From an uncultured Lachnospiraceae bacterium (GTDB lineage: Bacteria > Bacillota > Clostridia > Lachnospirales > Lachnospiraceae), in contig CANQDW010000001.1 in the NCBI GenBank assembly GCA_947593975.1, positions 22,313 through 86,312 of the forward strand: DNA of 64,000 nucleotides, given 5' to 3'. Positions 18,980-27,310 of the stretch are shown here, piece after piece. The notes under the pieces were generated by a model. It was not told the DNA's origin, did not search any database, and saw only the letters and a program-made list of their open reading frames with translations. Within the stretch, counting starts at the first letter, position 1. Each line of letters starts with the position of its first letter. A program made the translations under genes and the position numbers.

Positions 18980-19122
18980 GCGATTATCGGGTTTTACGAT
19001 ACCGACGCAGGCACGCTTTCGCTGCCCTCGCCACACAGCGGTACTAAGGCGTTTCTTACGCACCGCCTAAGTACCGGCGGGCTCGCAGCGCCTGCTTACG
19101 GCATGTAAAACCCGATAATCGC
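18980..19122. repeat. Foldback element copy A
   Basis: A 143-bp palindromic element closed by perfect 18-bp arms (GCGATTATCGGGTTTTAC at 18980-18997 and its complement at 19105-19122). Inside it are nested stems: CAGGC with GCCTG, GCGGTAC with GTACCG, and AGGCG with CGCCT, separated by the short conserved segments TA and AA. The core CAGCGGTAC...GTACCGGCGGGCTC is shared with copies B and C, although the outer and innermost stems are different in sequence. It lies in the transcribed leader of the trp operon. Function is unknown: a MITE-like repeat or a structured RNA are both possible. Confidence 0.85.
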
Positions 19123-19158
19123 CGCCACCTGATACTCCGGAAGAATAAACCTGCTAAT

Positions 19159-19242
19159 CCGGGCTGCAGGAATTTTACCATATCGCAGGCAACATCCACC
19201 CCCGGCTGCAGGAATTTTATCATATTGCAGGCAACATTCGCC
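19159..19242. repeat. Two tandem copies of a 42-bp repeat
   Basis: Two adjacent units (19159-19200 and 19201-19242) share GGCTGCAGGAATTTTA, CATAT and GCAGGCAACATYC with a few substitutions; a truncated third start (GCCGGAATTTTGT) follows at 19243. They lie between foldback copies A and B in the trp leader. No open reading frame or hairpin accounts for them. Confidence 0.8.
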
Positions 19243-19321
19243 GCCGGAATTTTGTAAAAGTACGTTAATCATATCTCAGGTTTTTGCGGCTGTACGATTT
19301 TATTTAAATGATATTTTTTCT

Positions 19322-19468
19322 GTATCATGCGCATTTATTGTCTTCCGGTACCGTGTGACGCCGCCGGTACTTAGTTTGCAAAAAGTATTTTTTGCAAACT
19401 TATGTATCCGCTGCGCGCGGAACAGAGTGAGAACGTGTAGCGGAAGACAAGACAATGCCGCACGATAC
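19322..19468. repeat. Foldback element copy B (reverse orientation)
   Basis: A 147-bp palindromic element with imperfect outer arms (GTATCATGCG and CTTCCG segments paired with CGGAAG and CGCACGATAC). Read on the minus strand its core is CAGCGGATAC, ATA, a variable stem (AGTTTGCAAAAA with TTTTTGCAAACT), AA, GTACCGGCGG, matching copies A and C. It lies 75 bp upstream of trpE, in the opposite orientation to copy A. Between copy B and the trpE ribosome site I see no promoter. Confidence 0.83.
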
Positions 19469-19543
19469 AGATTGATACCATTTATATACCGCCGCCCATA
19501 AACCTAAGTCATCTTAATAATTTTAAAAAAAGGAGGCCTTCTC

Positions 19544-20974
19544 ATGAACCTATACCCGGCTTATGCCGACGCATTAAAAATACTCAAAGAGGATAACTAC
19601 AAAACCTTTCCTGTCAGTTTCAGTACCGGCCTTAACAAGACTTCGGACGATATTTACCGTATCCTGAAGAACAAAAGCCGCAATGTATTTGTACTGGAAT
19701 CCGCCGAGGACAGCGAAAACTGGGGACGCTATACGTTCCTTGGCTACGATCCCACTCTTGAAATAACAAGCAAGGATTCACCGCCGCACGCGCGTATAAG
19801 ACAGGTCATAGCCGACCACAAAAGCCCCCGCATCGCAGGACTGCCTCCATTTACCGGAGGTCTCGTAGGATATTTTGCCTATGAATTTATCAAATACAGC
19901 GAACCGGTACTTACGCTCGACGCGCTGGATGAAGAATCATTTAAAGACGTTGACCTCATGCTGTTCGATAAACTTATCGTACTTGATAACCTTAAGGATA
20001 AGATCATATATATTGTAAATATAAGCACCGATAACTTTGCCGATAATTATAAGAAAGCAAAAGATACCCTTAAGGAAATGGAAGACCTGATAAACTGCGG
20101 CGAGCCGGTGCACGAAGAAGAAGGCAGGCTTTTAGAGCCGCTTACTCCGCTTTTTAACAAATCCGAGTATTGCGAAATGGTAAATAAAGCAAAAAATTAT
20201 ATATATGAGGGCGACATTTTCCAGGTTGTATTATCTAACAGATTATCCGCAAAATACAGCGGCAGCCTGTTTAATACATTCCGCAAACTTAAGGAAACCA
20301 ATCCTTCGCCGTATATGTTCTACTTTTCAAGCGATAATATAGAGATCGCGGGCGCTTCGCCGGAAACGCTTGTAAAACTTGACAACGGAACTGTTACGAC
20401 TTTTCCGCTTGCCGGAACAAGGCCGAGAGGCAAAACGCCGGAAGAAGATATGCGGCTTGAGAAGGAACTGTTAGCCGACGAAAAAGAATGCGCAGAGCAC
20501 AATATGCTCGTCGACCTTGGAAGAAATGACATAGGAAAGATAAGCGAATTCGGAACGGTAAAAGTGGAAAAATACATGGAAATAGAAAGATTCTCCCACG
20601 TCATGCATATAGGCTCCACTGTTTCGGGAAAATTAAGATCTGATAAGGACGCTTTGGACGCGGTAGATTCCATCCTTCCCGCCGGAACGCTTTCAGGAGC
20701 CCCGAAAATAAGGGCGTGCGAGATAATAAACGAACTTGAAAACAACAAACGCGGCATATATGGCGGCGCCATAGGATATCTTGATTTTAACGGAAATGTC
20801 GATACATGCATAGCCATAAGGCTCGCATTTAAGAAAAACGGAAAAGTATTCGTCCGCTCAGGCGCGGGGATAGTAGCCGACTCCATTCCGGAAAAAGAAT
20901 ATGAAGAATGTATCAACAAAGCAAAAGCCGTAGTAAACGCACTGGAGGTGAATACAGATGATTCTTCTGATTGA
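19544..20974 (+). CDS. trpE: Anthranilate synthase component I
   Basis: A 476-residue chorismate-utilising enzyme that, with TrpG, makes anthranilate, the first step of tryptophan synthesis. The N-terminal feedback site shows the LES element (FVLESAEDSENWGRYTFLGY), so inhibition by tryptophan is likely. The C-terminal chorismate-binding domain has PSPYMFYF, AGASPETLV, PLAGTRPRG and the run ending HNMLVDLGRND. The ATG lies 7 bases after AAAGGAGGC. It is first in an unbroken seven-gene operon and overlaps trpG by 17 bases. Length and motifs are normal. Confidence 0.97.
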   Translation: MNLYPAYADALKILKEDNYKTFPVSFSTGLNKTSDDIYRILKNKSRNVFVLESAEDSENWGRYTFLGYDPTLEITSKDSPPHARIRQVIADHKSPRIAGLPPFTGGLVGYFAYEFIKYSEPVLTLDALDEESFKDVDLMLFDKLIVLDNLKDKIIYIVNISTDNFADNYKKAKDTLKEMEDLINCGEPVHEEEGRLLEPLTPLFNKSEYCEMVNKAKNYIYEGDIFQVVLSNRLSAKYSGSLFNTFRKLKETNPSPYMFYFSSDNIEIAGASPETLVKLDNGTVTTFPLAGTRPRGKTPEEDMRLEKELLADEKECAEHNMLVDLGRNDIGKISEFGTVKVEKYMEIERFSHVMHIGSTVSGKLRSDKDALDAVDSILPAGTLSGAPKIRACEIINELENNKRGIYGGAIGYLDFNGNVDTCIAIRLAFKKNGKVFVRSGAGIVADSIPEKEYEECINKAKAVVNALEVNTDDSSD

Positions 20975-21533
20975 CAATTATGACAGTTTTTCTTATAACC
21001 TGTATCAGTTTGTAGGCGAGATCAATCCCGACATTAAAGTTATAAGAAATGACGAAATGACCGCAGACGAAGTGCGCGGCCTTAATCCCTCGCACATCAT
21101 CCTTTCGCCCGGACCAAAAAGGCCTTCAGACGCGGGAATATGCATAGAACTTGTACAAAAGCTCCATACGGAATTTCCCATACTCGGCATCTGCCTGGGA
21201 CATCAGGCAATATGCGAGGCATTCGGCGCAAAGATCGTATATGCAAAACAGCTGATGCACGGCAAAACTTCCGTGATCGCGGTAAAAGATGAAAATATAT
21301 TTAAGGGACTTCCTTCGTCTATACCTGTTGCAAGATATCACTCTCTTGCGGCAGATAAAGATACAATGCCTGAATGTCTTATCGTCACGGCATCAACAAA
21401 AGACGGTGAGATCATGGCGGTAAGGCATAAAGATTATCCGACTTTCGGGCTTCAGTTCCACCCGGAGTCAATACTTACGCCGCACGGCAAATCTATCATC
21501 AAAAACTTTTTAGGAGGTAATTACAATGATTAA
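20958..21533 (+). CDS. trpG: Anthranilate synthase component II (glutamine amidotransferase)
   Basis: A 191-residue class I glutamine amidotransferase that feeds ammonia to TrpE. The oxyanion loop [12 protein letters not shown], the nucleophile Cys in GICLGHQAI (near residue 80) and the His-Glu pair in [13 protein letters not shown] are present. Its start overlaps the end of trpE and its end overlaps trpD, consistent with coupled translation. A role as PabA in folate synthesis as well is possible in organisms with a single such subunit, but the operon position makes TrpG the main call. Confidence 0.96.
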   Translation: MILLIDNYDSFSYNLYQFVGEINPDIKVIRNDEMTADEVRGLNPSHIILSPGPKRPSDAGICIELVQKLHTEFPILGICLGHQAICEAFGAKIVYAKQLMHGKTSVIAVKDENIFKGLPSSIPVARYHSLAADKDTMPECLIVTASTKDGEIMAVRHKDYPTFGLQFHPESILTPHGKSIIKNFLGGNYND

Positions 21534-22533
21534 AGAAGCAATATCCACACTTATGAACAACGAAAACCTTTCTTATGATACGGCATATACCGTAATGGAC
21601 GAAATAATGAGCGGAAACGTATCCGACATAGAGATAAGCTCTTATCTTACCGCCCTTTCAATGAAAGGCGAAACAGTAGACGAAATCGCAGGTTCGGCTG
21701 CGAGCATGAGAAAACACGCGGTAACGATCACGCCGGACGGCGACGTACTTGAAATAGTAGGAACCGGCGGCGACAAATCCAACTCATTTAACATATCAAC
21801 CACTTCAGCGCTCGTTCTTGCAGCGGCAGGAATACCTGTAGCAAAACACGGAAACCGCGCAGCTTCAAGCAAAAGCGGCGCCGCAGACGTACTTGAAGCC
21901 CTTGGCGTCAATATAACGATCTCACCCGAACAGAGCAAAGAGATACTTGATAAAGCAGGCATCTGTTTCCTGTTTGCGCAGAAATACCACAGCGCAATGA
22001 AATACGTTGCGCCCGTAAGAAAAACACTTGGAATACGTACAATATTTAATATACTCGGACCTCTTGCAAACCCTGCAAACGCATCATTTCAGGTAATGGG
22101 CGTATATGACGAAGCCCTGGTCGAGCCTCTTAGCGACGTCCTTTCAAAACTCGGCGTTAAAAAGGGAATGACCGTATACGGCATGGACTGCTTAGACGAG
22201 ATATCAATGAGCGCGCCTACAAAAGTATGCGAATTCAGGAACGGTGAGAAAAAAGTATACACGATCGATCCCGCCGATTACGGCTTTACCCTCTGCAGCA
22301 AGGACGAACTTACAGGCGGAACCGCCGAAGAAAACGCAAAGATCACGCTTGACATATTAAACGGCGTAAAAGGACCTAAGAGAGACGCAGTTGTCCTTAA
22401 CTCCGCAGCGGGCATATATATCGCAAGGGACGACGTTTCGCTTAAAGACGCAATTAAGATTGCCGAAGAAACTATCGACAGCGGCAAAGCCCTTGCAAAA
22501 CTCAATGAATTTATCGCCCTGTCAAATAAGTAA
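21526..22533 (+). CDS. trpD: Anthranilate phosphoribosyltransferase
   Basis: A 335-residue enzyme joining anthranilate to PRPP. The PRPP site [16 protein letters not shown] near residue 80, the anthranilate-binding [18 protein letters not shown] and the metal-binding GMDCLDEIS near residue 220 are intact. Length is typical. It overlaps trpG by eight bases, with GGAGG inside the trpG end as the ribosome site, and is followed 14 bases later by trpC. Confidence 0.97.
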   Translation: MIKEAISTLMNNENLSYDTAYTVMDEIMSGNVSDIEISSYLTALSMKGETVDEIAGSAASMRKHAVTITPDGDVLEIVGTGGDKSNSFNISTTSALVLAAAGIPVAKHGNRAASSKSGAADVLEALGVNITISPEQSKEILDKAGICFLFAQKYHSAMKYVAPVRKTLGIRTIFNILGPLANPANASFQVMGVYDEALVEPLSDVLSKLGVKKGMTVYGMDCLDEISMSAPTKVCEFRNGEKKVYTIDPADYGFTLCSKDELTGGTAEENAKITLDILNGVKGPKRDAVVLNSAAGIYIARDDVSLKDAIKIAEETIDSGKALAKLNEFIALSNK

Positions 22534-22547
22534 TAAAGGAGCATTAT

Positions 22548-23339
22548 ATGATATTAGACGATATAGCGGCAGCTACGCGAAAAAGAGTCGATAACGACAT
22601 AAGCAAAGTAAGCCTTTCCGAAATGAAAGAACTTGCGGCTAACTGCCCCGACAGTAATTTTGCATTTAAAAAAGCTCTTTCGGGCAGCGGCATATCGCTT
22701 ATATGCGAAGTAAAAAAAGCTTCTCCCTCAAAGGGCGTGATCGCAGAGCATTTTCCATATACGGACATTGCAAAAGATTATGAGGCTTCCGGCGCAGACT
22801 GTATATCGGTACTGACTGAACCGCAGTGGTTTTTGGGGAGCGACGAGATATTTAAGGAAATAAGAAAAACCGTATCCATTCCGCTGCTGCGCAAGGACTT
22901 TACGATAGACGAATACCAGATATACCAGGCCAAAGTCTTGGGCGCCGACGCCGTACTCCTTATATGTGCGCTGCTTGACGACGACACTCTTAAAAGGTAT
23001 CTTGATATATGCAGCAGCCTTACATTATCTGCGCTTGTAGAAACACACGACGCTTCCGAGATACGATCGGCAGTAAACGCCGGCGCAGAAATCATAGGCG
23101 TTAATAACCGCAACCTGTACAATTTTTCAGAGGATATCACCAATACGGCAAAACTAAGGAACCTCATACCTGACGACGCGGTATTCGTATCCGAAAGCGG
23201 CATCAAAACTCCGGACGACGCCTTTTCGCTCATACAGGAGGGCGCCGACGCGCTGCTTATAGGAGAAGCGCTCATGAAAAGCAGCAATAAAGGAGGCTTT
23301 ATAAATGAAGTTAAAAATATGCGGCCTGTCACGGCCTGA
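22548..23339 (+). CDS. trpC: Indole-3-glycerol phosphate synthase
   Basis: A 263-residue TIM-barrel enzyme making indole-3-glycerol phosphate. Signature segments: CEVKKASPSKGVI with the catalytic Lys, LTEPQWFLGS, PLLRKDFTIDEYQIYQA, GADAVLLI, IGVNNRNLYNF and VSESGIKTPDD. The ATG follows AAAGGAGC. Its last 35 bases overlap the start of trpF in another frame, which also places the trpF ribosome site inside trpC. Confidence 0.97.
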   Translation: MILDDIAAATRKRVDNDISKVSLSEMKELAANCPDSNFAFKKALSGSGISLICEVKKASPSKGVIAEHFPYTDIAKDYEASGADCISVLTEPQWFLGSDEIFKEIRKTVSIPLLRKDFTIDEYQIYQAKVLGADAVLLICALLDDDTLKRYLDICSSLTLSALVETHDASEIRSAVNAGAEIIGVNNRNLYNFSEDITNTAKLRNLIPDDAVFVSESGIKTPDDAFSLIQEGADALLIGEALMKSSNKGGFINEVKNMRPVTA

Positions 23340-23922
23340 AGATATAGCATACGTAAACGAAGCCGGCGCTGATTATGCGGGTTTTATAATCGATTATCCC
23401 AAAAGCCGCCGGTGCCTTATGCCGGATGAAGTAGTGCCGTTAACGGAACTTCTTTCCCCGGACACAGACCCCGTAGGCGTATTTGTAGACGAGCGCATCT
23501 CCGTTATACACAGGCTATATCTGCAGCATGCATTTAATATCGTCCAGCTCCACGGACACGAAGACAACGCATATATCCTTTCGCTCAGACAGATCATGCC
23601 TTATTTGGAAATATGGAAAGCATTTAAAATCCGTACAAAATCCGATATTAAGGCATGTATGGCCTCTGACGCCGATATGGTCATACTTGACAACGGATAC
23701 GGCACAGGCAAAAATTTTGACTGGTCGCTGGTAAAAAATATGAAACGTCCGTTTATCCTCGCCGGAGGACTGACTCCCGGGAATATAGAAAACGCCGCGC
23801 AGCTTCTTAACCCATGGGGGCTGGATATAAGCTCAGGCGTCGAAACAGACGGATATAAAGACAGAAAAAAGATACTTGCTGCTGCAGAATGTGTACGCAG
23901 ACTCAACCGAAAGGAGCAATAA
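23305..23922 (+). CDS. trpF: Phosphoribosylanthranilate isomerase
   Basis: A 205-residue TIM-barrel isomerase acting between TrpD and TrpC. The N-terminal [24 protein letters not shown] carries the general-base Cys; [20 protein letters not shown] and [13 protein letters not shown] complete the phosphate-binding features. Start at the ATG 7 bases after AAAGGAGG, within the trpC reading frame. Ends one base before the trpB ATG. Confidence 0.96.
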   Translation: MKLKICGLSRPEDIAYVNEAGADYAGFIIDYPKSRRCLMPDEVVPLTELLSPDTDPVGVFVDERISVIHRLYLQHAFNIVQLHGHEDNAYILSLRQIMPYLEIWKAFKIRTKSDIKACMASDADMVILDNGYGTGKNFDWSLVKNMKRPFILAGGLTPGNIENAAQLLNPWGLDISSGVETDGYKDRKKILAAAECVRRLNRKEQ

Positions 23923-23923
23923 A

Positions 23924-25108
23924 ATGTCAAAAGGAAGATTTGGCGATCATGGCGGTCAGTACATTCCTGAAACGCTCATGAATGCCGTAATAGAACTTGA
24001 AGAAGCATATGAACATTACAAAAACGATAAAGAGTTCAATGATGAACTTACCGCCCTTTTTAACGAATATGCAGGCCGTCCTTCTCTTCTTTATTATGCC
24101 GAAAAGATGACGAAGGACCTCGGAGGGGCAAAAATATATCTAAAAAGGGAAGATCTCAACCACACAGGATCCCATAAGATCAACAACGTGCTGGGTCAGA
24201 TACTCCTTGCAAAGAAAATGGGCAAAACCCGCGTCATAGCAGAGACCGGCGCCGGACAGCACGGCGTTGCCTGCGCTACGGCAGCCGCCCTTATGGGTAT
24301 GGAATGTGAAGTTTTCATGGGACGCGAAGATACCGAAAGACAGGCGCTTAACGTATACAGGATGAGACTTCTCGGCGCCAATGTGCATCCGGTAGATTCT
24401 GGAACCGCTACCCTTAAGGACGCCGTATCGGAAACTATGCGCGAATGGACAAGAAGGTTATCCGATACGCATTACGTACTCGGCTCCGTAATGGGCCCGC
24501 ACCCCTTCCCTACTATTGTAAGGGACTTCCAGTCTGTTATCTCAAAAGAGATAAAACAGCAGTGTCTAAAAAAAGAAGGCAAACTGCCCGACGTCGTAAT
24601 GGCATGCGTAGGGGGAGGCTCAAACGCAATAGGCGCATTTTATAATTTTATAGACGATCCGTCGGTAAGGCTTATAGGCTGCGAAGCGGCGGGAAGAGGC
24701 ATAGACACATTTGAAACAGCCGCAACGATATCAACCGGAAGCCTCGGTATCTTCCATGGAATGAAAAGCTATTTCTGTCAGGACGAATATGGCCAGATAG
24801 CTCCCGTATATTCAATATCGGCAGGACTTGATTATCCTGGCATCGGTCCGGAACACGCTTACCTCCACGACATAGGACGCGCCGAGTATGTAGCCGTTAC
24901 CGACGACGAAGCGGTAAACGCTTTCGAATACCTTTCAAGGACCGAAGGAATCATACCTGCGATAGAAAGCGCGCACGCCGTCGCGCACGCAATAAAAATA
25001 GCGCCGGATATGCCTTGCGATAAAATAATAGTAATAAACATCTCCGGACGCGGCGATAAAGACTGCGCAGCCATCGCACGGTACAGAGGGGAGGATATAT
25101 CAGAATGA
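23924..25108 (+). CDS. trpB: Tryptophan synthase beta chain
   Basis: A 394-residue PLP enzyme condensing indole and serine. The PLP lysine is in [31 protein letters not shown] (phosphate of PLP), GIGPEHAYL and NISGRGDKD are conserved. An in-frame ATG lies 48 bases upstream inside trpF, but AAGGAGC six bases before the ATG at 23924 and the normal opening [17 protein letters not shown] mark the real start. TrpB1 type, paired with trpA, which it overlaps by four bases (ATGA). Confidence 0.97.
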   Translation: MSKGRFGDHGGQYIPETLMNAVIELEEAYEHYKNDKEFNDELTALFNEYAGRPSLLYYAEKMTKDLGGAKIYLKREDLNHTGSHKINNVLGQILLAKKMGKTRVIAETGAGQHGVACATAAALMGMECEVFMGREDTERQALNVYRMRLLGANVHPVDSGTATLKDAVSETMREWTRRLSDTHYVLGSVMGPHPFPTIVRDFQSVISKEIKQQCLKKEGKLPDVVMACVGGGSNAIGAFYNFIDDPSVRLIGCEAAGRGIDTFETAATISTGSLGIFHGMKSYFCQDEYGQIAPVYSISAGLDYPGIGPEHAYLHDIGRAEYVAVTDDEAVNAFEYLSRTEGIIPAIESAHAVAHAIKIAPDMPCDKIIVINISGRGDKDCAAIARYRGEDISE

Positions 25109-25869
25109 AAACTGCAGACGCATTTAACAACAAAAAAGCATTTATCGCATTTTTAACATGCGGGGATCCCGATATAGAAACCACTGAAAAGCTTATACCC
25201 GAAATGGAAAAAGCGGGCGCGGATCTCATAGAACTTGGCATCCCATTTTCAGATCCCACTGCCGAAGGCCCTGTCATACAGGCTGCAAATGAAAGAGCTT
25301 TAAAAGCCGGCATAACAACCGATAAGATATTTGACATGGTAAGACGCATAAGGGATAAAGTTAATATCCCTCTCGTATTTATGACATACGCCAACGTAGT
25401 ATATTCATACGGCACGGAACGTTTCATAAAGACGGCTTACGACATAGGCATGAACGGAATCATACTCCCTGACGTGCCGTTTGAGGAAAAAAGCGAATTT
25501 TCCGAAACATGCGAAAAATACGGTCTGGACTTCATATCGCTTATCGCGCCTACATCAAAGAACCGTATAGAAACCATAGCAAAAGAAGCTTCCGGCTTCA
25601 TATACTGCGTATCTTCCCTCGGAGTTACCGGCGTAAGAAGCAATATATCTACCAATGTAGCTGAAATAGTAGAACATATAAGAACCGCCACGGACATACC
25701 CGTAGCAATAGGTTTCGGCATATCAACGCCAACTCAGGCGCACGATATGGCCGCCTGCTCGGATGGGATCATTATTGGTTCGGCTATAATAAAAATTGTT
25801 GAAAAGTACGGCAGGGAATGTATACCTCATGTATATGACTATATGAAAGAAATCAGGCAGGCTATATAA
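25105..25869 (+). CDS. trpA: Tryptophan synthase alpha chain
   Basis: A 254-residue TIM-barrel lyase that cleaves indole-3-glycerol phosphate and channels indole to TrpB. The catalytic Glu is in [21 protein letters not shown] near residue 45 and the Asp in [23 protein letters not shown] is the phosphate loop. Last gene of the operon. No ordinary terminator follows; the large foldback copy C begins 26 bases downstream and may serve as one. Confidence 0.97.
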   Translation: MKTADAFNNKKAFIAFLTCGDPDIETTEKLIPEMEKAGADLIELGIPFSDPTAEGPVIQAANERALKAGITTDKIFDMVRRIRDKVNIPLVFMTYANVVYSYGTERFIKTAYDIGMNGIILPDVPFEEKSEFSETCEKYGLDFISLIAPTSKNRIETIAKEASGFIYCVSSLGVTGVRSNISTNVAEIVEHIRTATDIPVAIGFGISTPTQAHDMAACSDGIIIGSAIIKIVEKYGRECIPHVYDYMKEIRQAI

Positions 25870-25894
25870 ACGCTGCCATGAATTTTAGTAAAGT

Positions 25895-26063
25895 TTTATA
25901 ACAAGGGATTTTAAATTATGTATAGCTCCCCGGCATAAGACACGTTTGCACTTGGTTCGCCGCGCAGCGGTGCATAAAATAGCAAAGTACGCTATTTAAG
26001 CACCGGCGGGCTCATACAGTCTTATGTCGGGGAGCTATACTTACTTAAATCTGCTGTTATAAA
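25895..26063. repeat. Foldback element copy C
   Basis: A 169-bp nearly complete palindrome between trpA and the convergent Rpn-like gene. TTTATAACA at 25895 pairs with TGTTATAAA at 26055; 22-bp arms at 25920-25941 and 26019-26040 differ at one position. Inside, GCGGTGC pairs with GCACCG and AAATAGC with GCTATTT, separated by ATA and AA. The flanking core segments CGCGCAGCGG and CCGGCGGGCTC match copies A and B. It may terminate transcription of trpA and of the opposing gene, but it lacks a T run and is far larger than a normal terminator. Confidence 0.87.
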
Positions 26064-26083
26064 TCATGAATAAATATTCAATT

Positions 26084-27067
26084 CTACCCGGATATCTTTT
26101 CCGCAAGTTTATCATTAAGTATTTCAAGCAGGGATTGCCTGTCTTCATCAGGTACACCTATAGCGCAAATGGCTTCTTCGGCACTTAACTTTAATGATTT
26201 CATAATATTTAATATATCGTCTATCCGCGTTTCCTGCTCTACCTTTTCACAAAGCACTTCACCAAGATTACTCATTGAATTTGCCTCCTTACTCATCGTT
26301 TCTGACATCTGAATATCAAAGTCTTTTTCCAATATGTTTTTCTTCGCTTTTGGCTCCATATCTGCTGACAGCAGTACATTTAACAGACGCAGGATACGGT
26401 TATCTTCTGTCTCGTCTGCTAAGCCAAGCCTTATCATAAGTATCGTAAGAAGATCGTAATTATTTTCCTTTTCCGTAACGTTCCCTACGACCTGTTCCTC
26501 GGACATTCTGTATCTTGTGATAGTATTTGCCTTTTTAGCGGCTGCATCCATCTGTATCCATATAGAATATACCTTGCGTATCTTTTCATAGTGACTTTTT
26601 ACAAAAACCGTATTCTTCTGCGCCGATATCATACGACTCACATAATATATAGCCCTTTTTATAATAGGGTAAGTTACTTTACGACTTTTTTGCGCCTCAA
26701 TGTTTATAATAAGCTGTACAGGTTCTTTCATACCGGGCACAACGGCAGAAAATCGTATATCATAATATATGCTGCCTTCCATAACCGAGGTATCTTCTAC
26801 ATTCATTCCGCTAATAACACTATCATTATAATCTGAATCCTCCTGATAATCAAGCTCGTCCTGATCAACTGCTATTGAAGATATCTTTGGTTCTCCCTCT
26901 ATGCATTCATTCATAATCTGCGAAATAGTGAAACATTTAAATTCATTTACACATTCTCTAAGTATCCATGCAAGAATTATTTTTTCAGACAGAAGCCGCT
27001 TCACACAGGCATCATACTGAGCTTCTTTACTTGTAGTATCTATCATTTTTGATATTGTATTCTTCAA
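26084..27067 (-). CDS. Rpn-like / PD-(D/E)XK nuclease family putative transposase protein
   Basis: A 327-residue protein of the group often labelled Rpn-family recombination-promoting nuclease or PD-(D/E)XK-family transposase, very abundant in Lachnospiraceae. The core is YYDIRFSAVVPG followed by IINIEAQKS (Asp, then Glu-x-Gln replacing the usual Glu-x-Lys) at about residues 105-130, then PIIKRAIYYVSRMISAQ. The C-terminal 80 residues are helical and acidic (LGEVLCEKVEQETRI, SAEEAICAIGVP). The start is a TTG seven bases after GGAGG; the next in-frame ATG is seven codons later. No terminal repeats or target duplication are evident, so it is not an obvious complete transposon. Activity is unproven. 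Confidence 0.72.
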   Translation of the reverse strand: MKNTISKMIDTTSKEAQYDACVKRLLSEKIILAWILRECVNEFKCFTISQIMNECIEGEPKISSIAVDQDELDYQEDSDYNDSVISGMNVEDTSVMEGSIYYDIRFSAVVPGMKEPVQLIINIEAQKSRKVTYPIIKRAIYYVSRMISAQKNTVFVKSHYEKIRKVYSIWIQMDAAAKKANTITRYRMSEEQVVGNVTEKENNYDLLTILMIRLGLADETEDNRILRLLNVLLSADMEPKAKKNILEKDFDIQMSETMSKEANSMSNLGEVLCEKVEQETRIDDILNIMKSLKLSAEEAICAIGVPDEDRQSLLEILNDKLAEKISG

Positions 27068-27141
27068 TATATTCCTCCGTTCTTAATAGATTTTCAAAGA
27101 TCATATATGATACATATTATTGTTTTTCAAAAAGTACTTTT

Positions 27142-27186
27142 AGTTATTGTAACACACCCGGGCGGGTAATACAATAACTTTTTTTA
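27142..27186 (+). terminator. Plus-strand terminator-like hairpin upstream of the Rpn-like gene
   Basis: AGTTATTGTA (27142-27151) pairs with TACAATAACT (27170-27179); inside them ACCCG pairs with CGGGT. A run of seven T follows on the plus strand. It has intrinsic-terminator form for plus-strand transcripts, yet the nearest upstream plus-strand gene is trpA, 1.27 kb away. It may instead be an operator of the Rpn-like gene, whose ATG-proximal region begins 75 bp away. Confidence 0.5.
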
Positions 27187-27233
27187 ATTTTTGTAATAAA
27201 TTTTTTCATTCAAAAAAATCTCCGAATATAATT

Positions 27234-27278
27234 ATGGCGGTTTAAGCAGAATTACCGTAATTATGCTTAAACCGCCAT
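27234..27278. repeat. Hairpin family F, copy 1
   Basis: A 45-bp almost perfect palindrome: ATGGCGGTTTAAGCA and TGCTTAAACCGCCAT with inner AATTAC/GTAATT. It lies 3' of the lipoprotein gene ending at 27311 and on that (minus) strand is followed after 10 bases by ATTTTTTT, so a terminator role is plausible. Related copies are at 30990 and 35873. Confidence 0.75.
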
Positions 27279-27310
27279 ATTCTTATCTTCATAACAAATT
27301 CTCAAAATCA

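Noticed and set aside
18980-19122. Twister or other known self-cleaving ribozyme
   Set aside because: The UAA next to a stem and the GC-rich loop are suggestive, but I could not fit the conserved twister, hammerhead, HDV, pistol or hatchet positions; left as an unknown family.
19159-19242. CRISPR-like repeat
   Set aside because: The two units are directly adjacent without spacers and no cas gene is present.
23876-23923. Sixteen-codon N-terminal extension of TrpB
   Set aside because: It lies in the trpF reading region, lacks a ribosome site and is not part of TrpB; AAGGAGC supports the ATG at 23924.
26084-27067. Complete insertion sequence
   Set aside because: No terminal inverted repeats or target duplications could be found around the Rpn-like gene; the adjacent palindromes belong to families found elsewhere without it.
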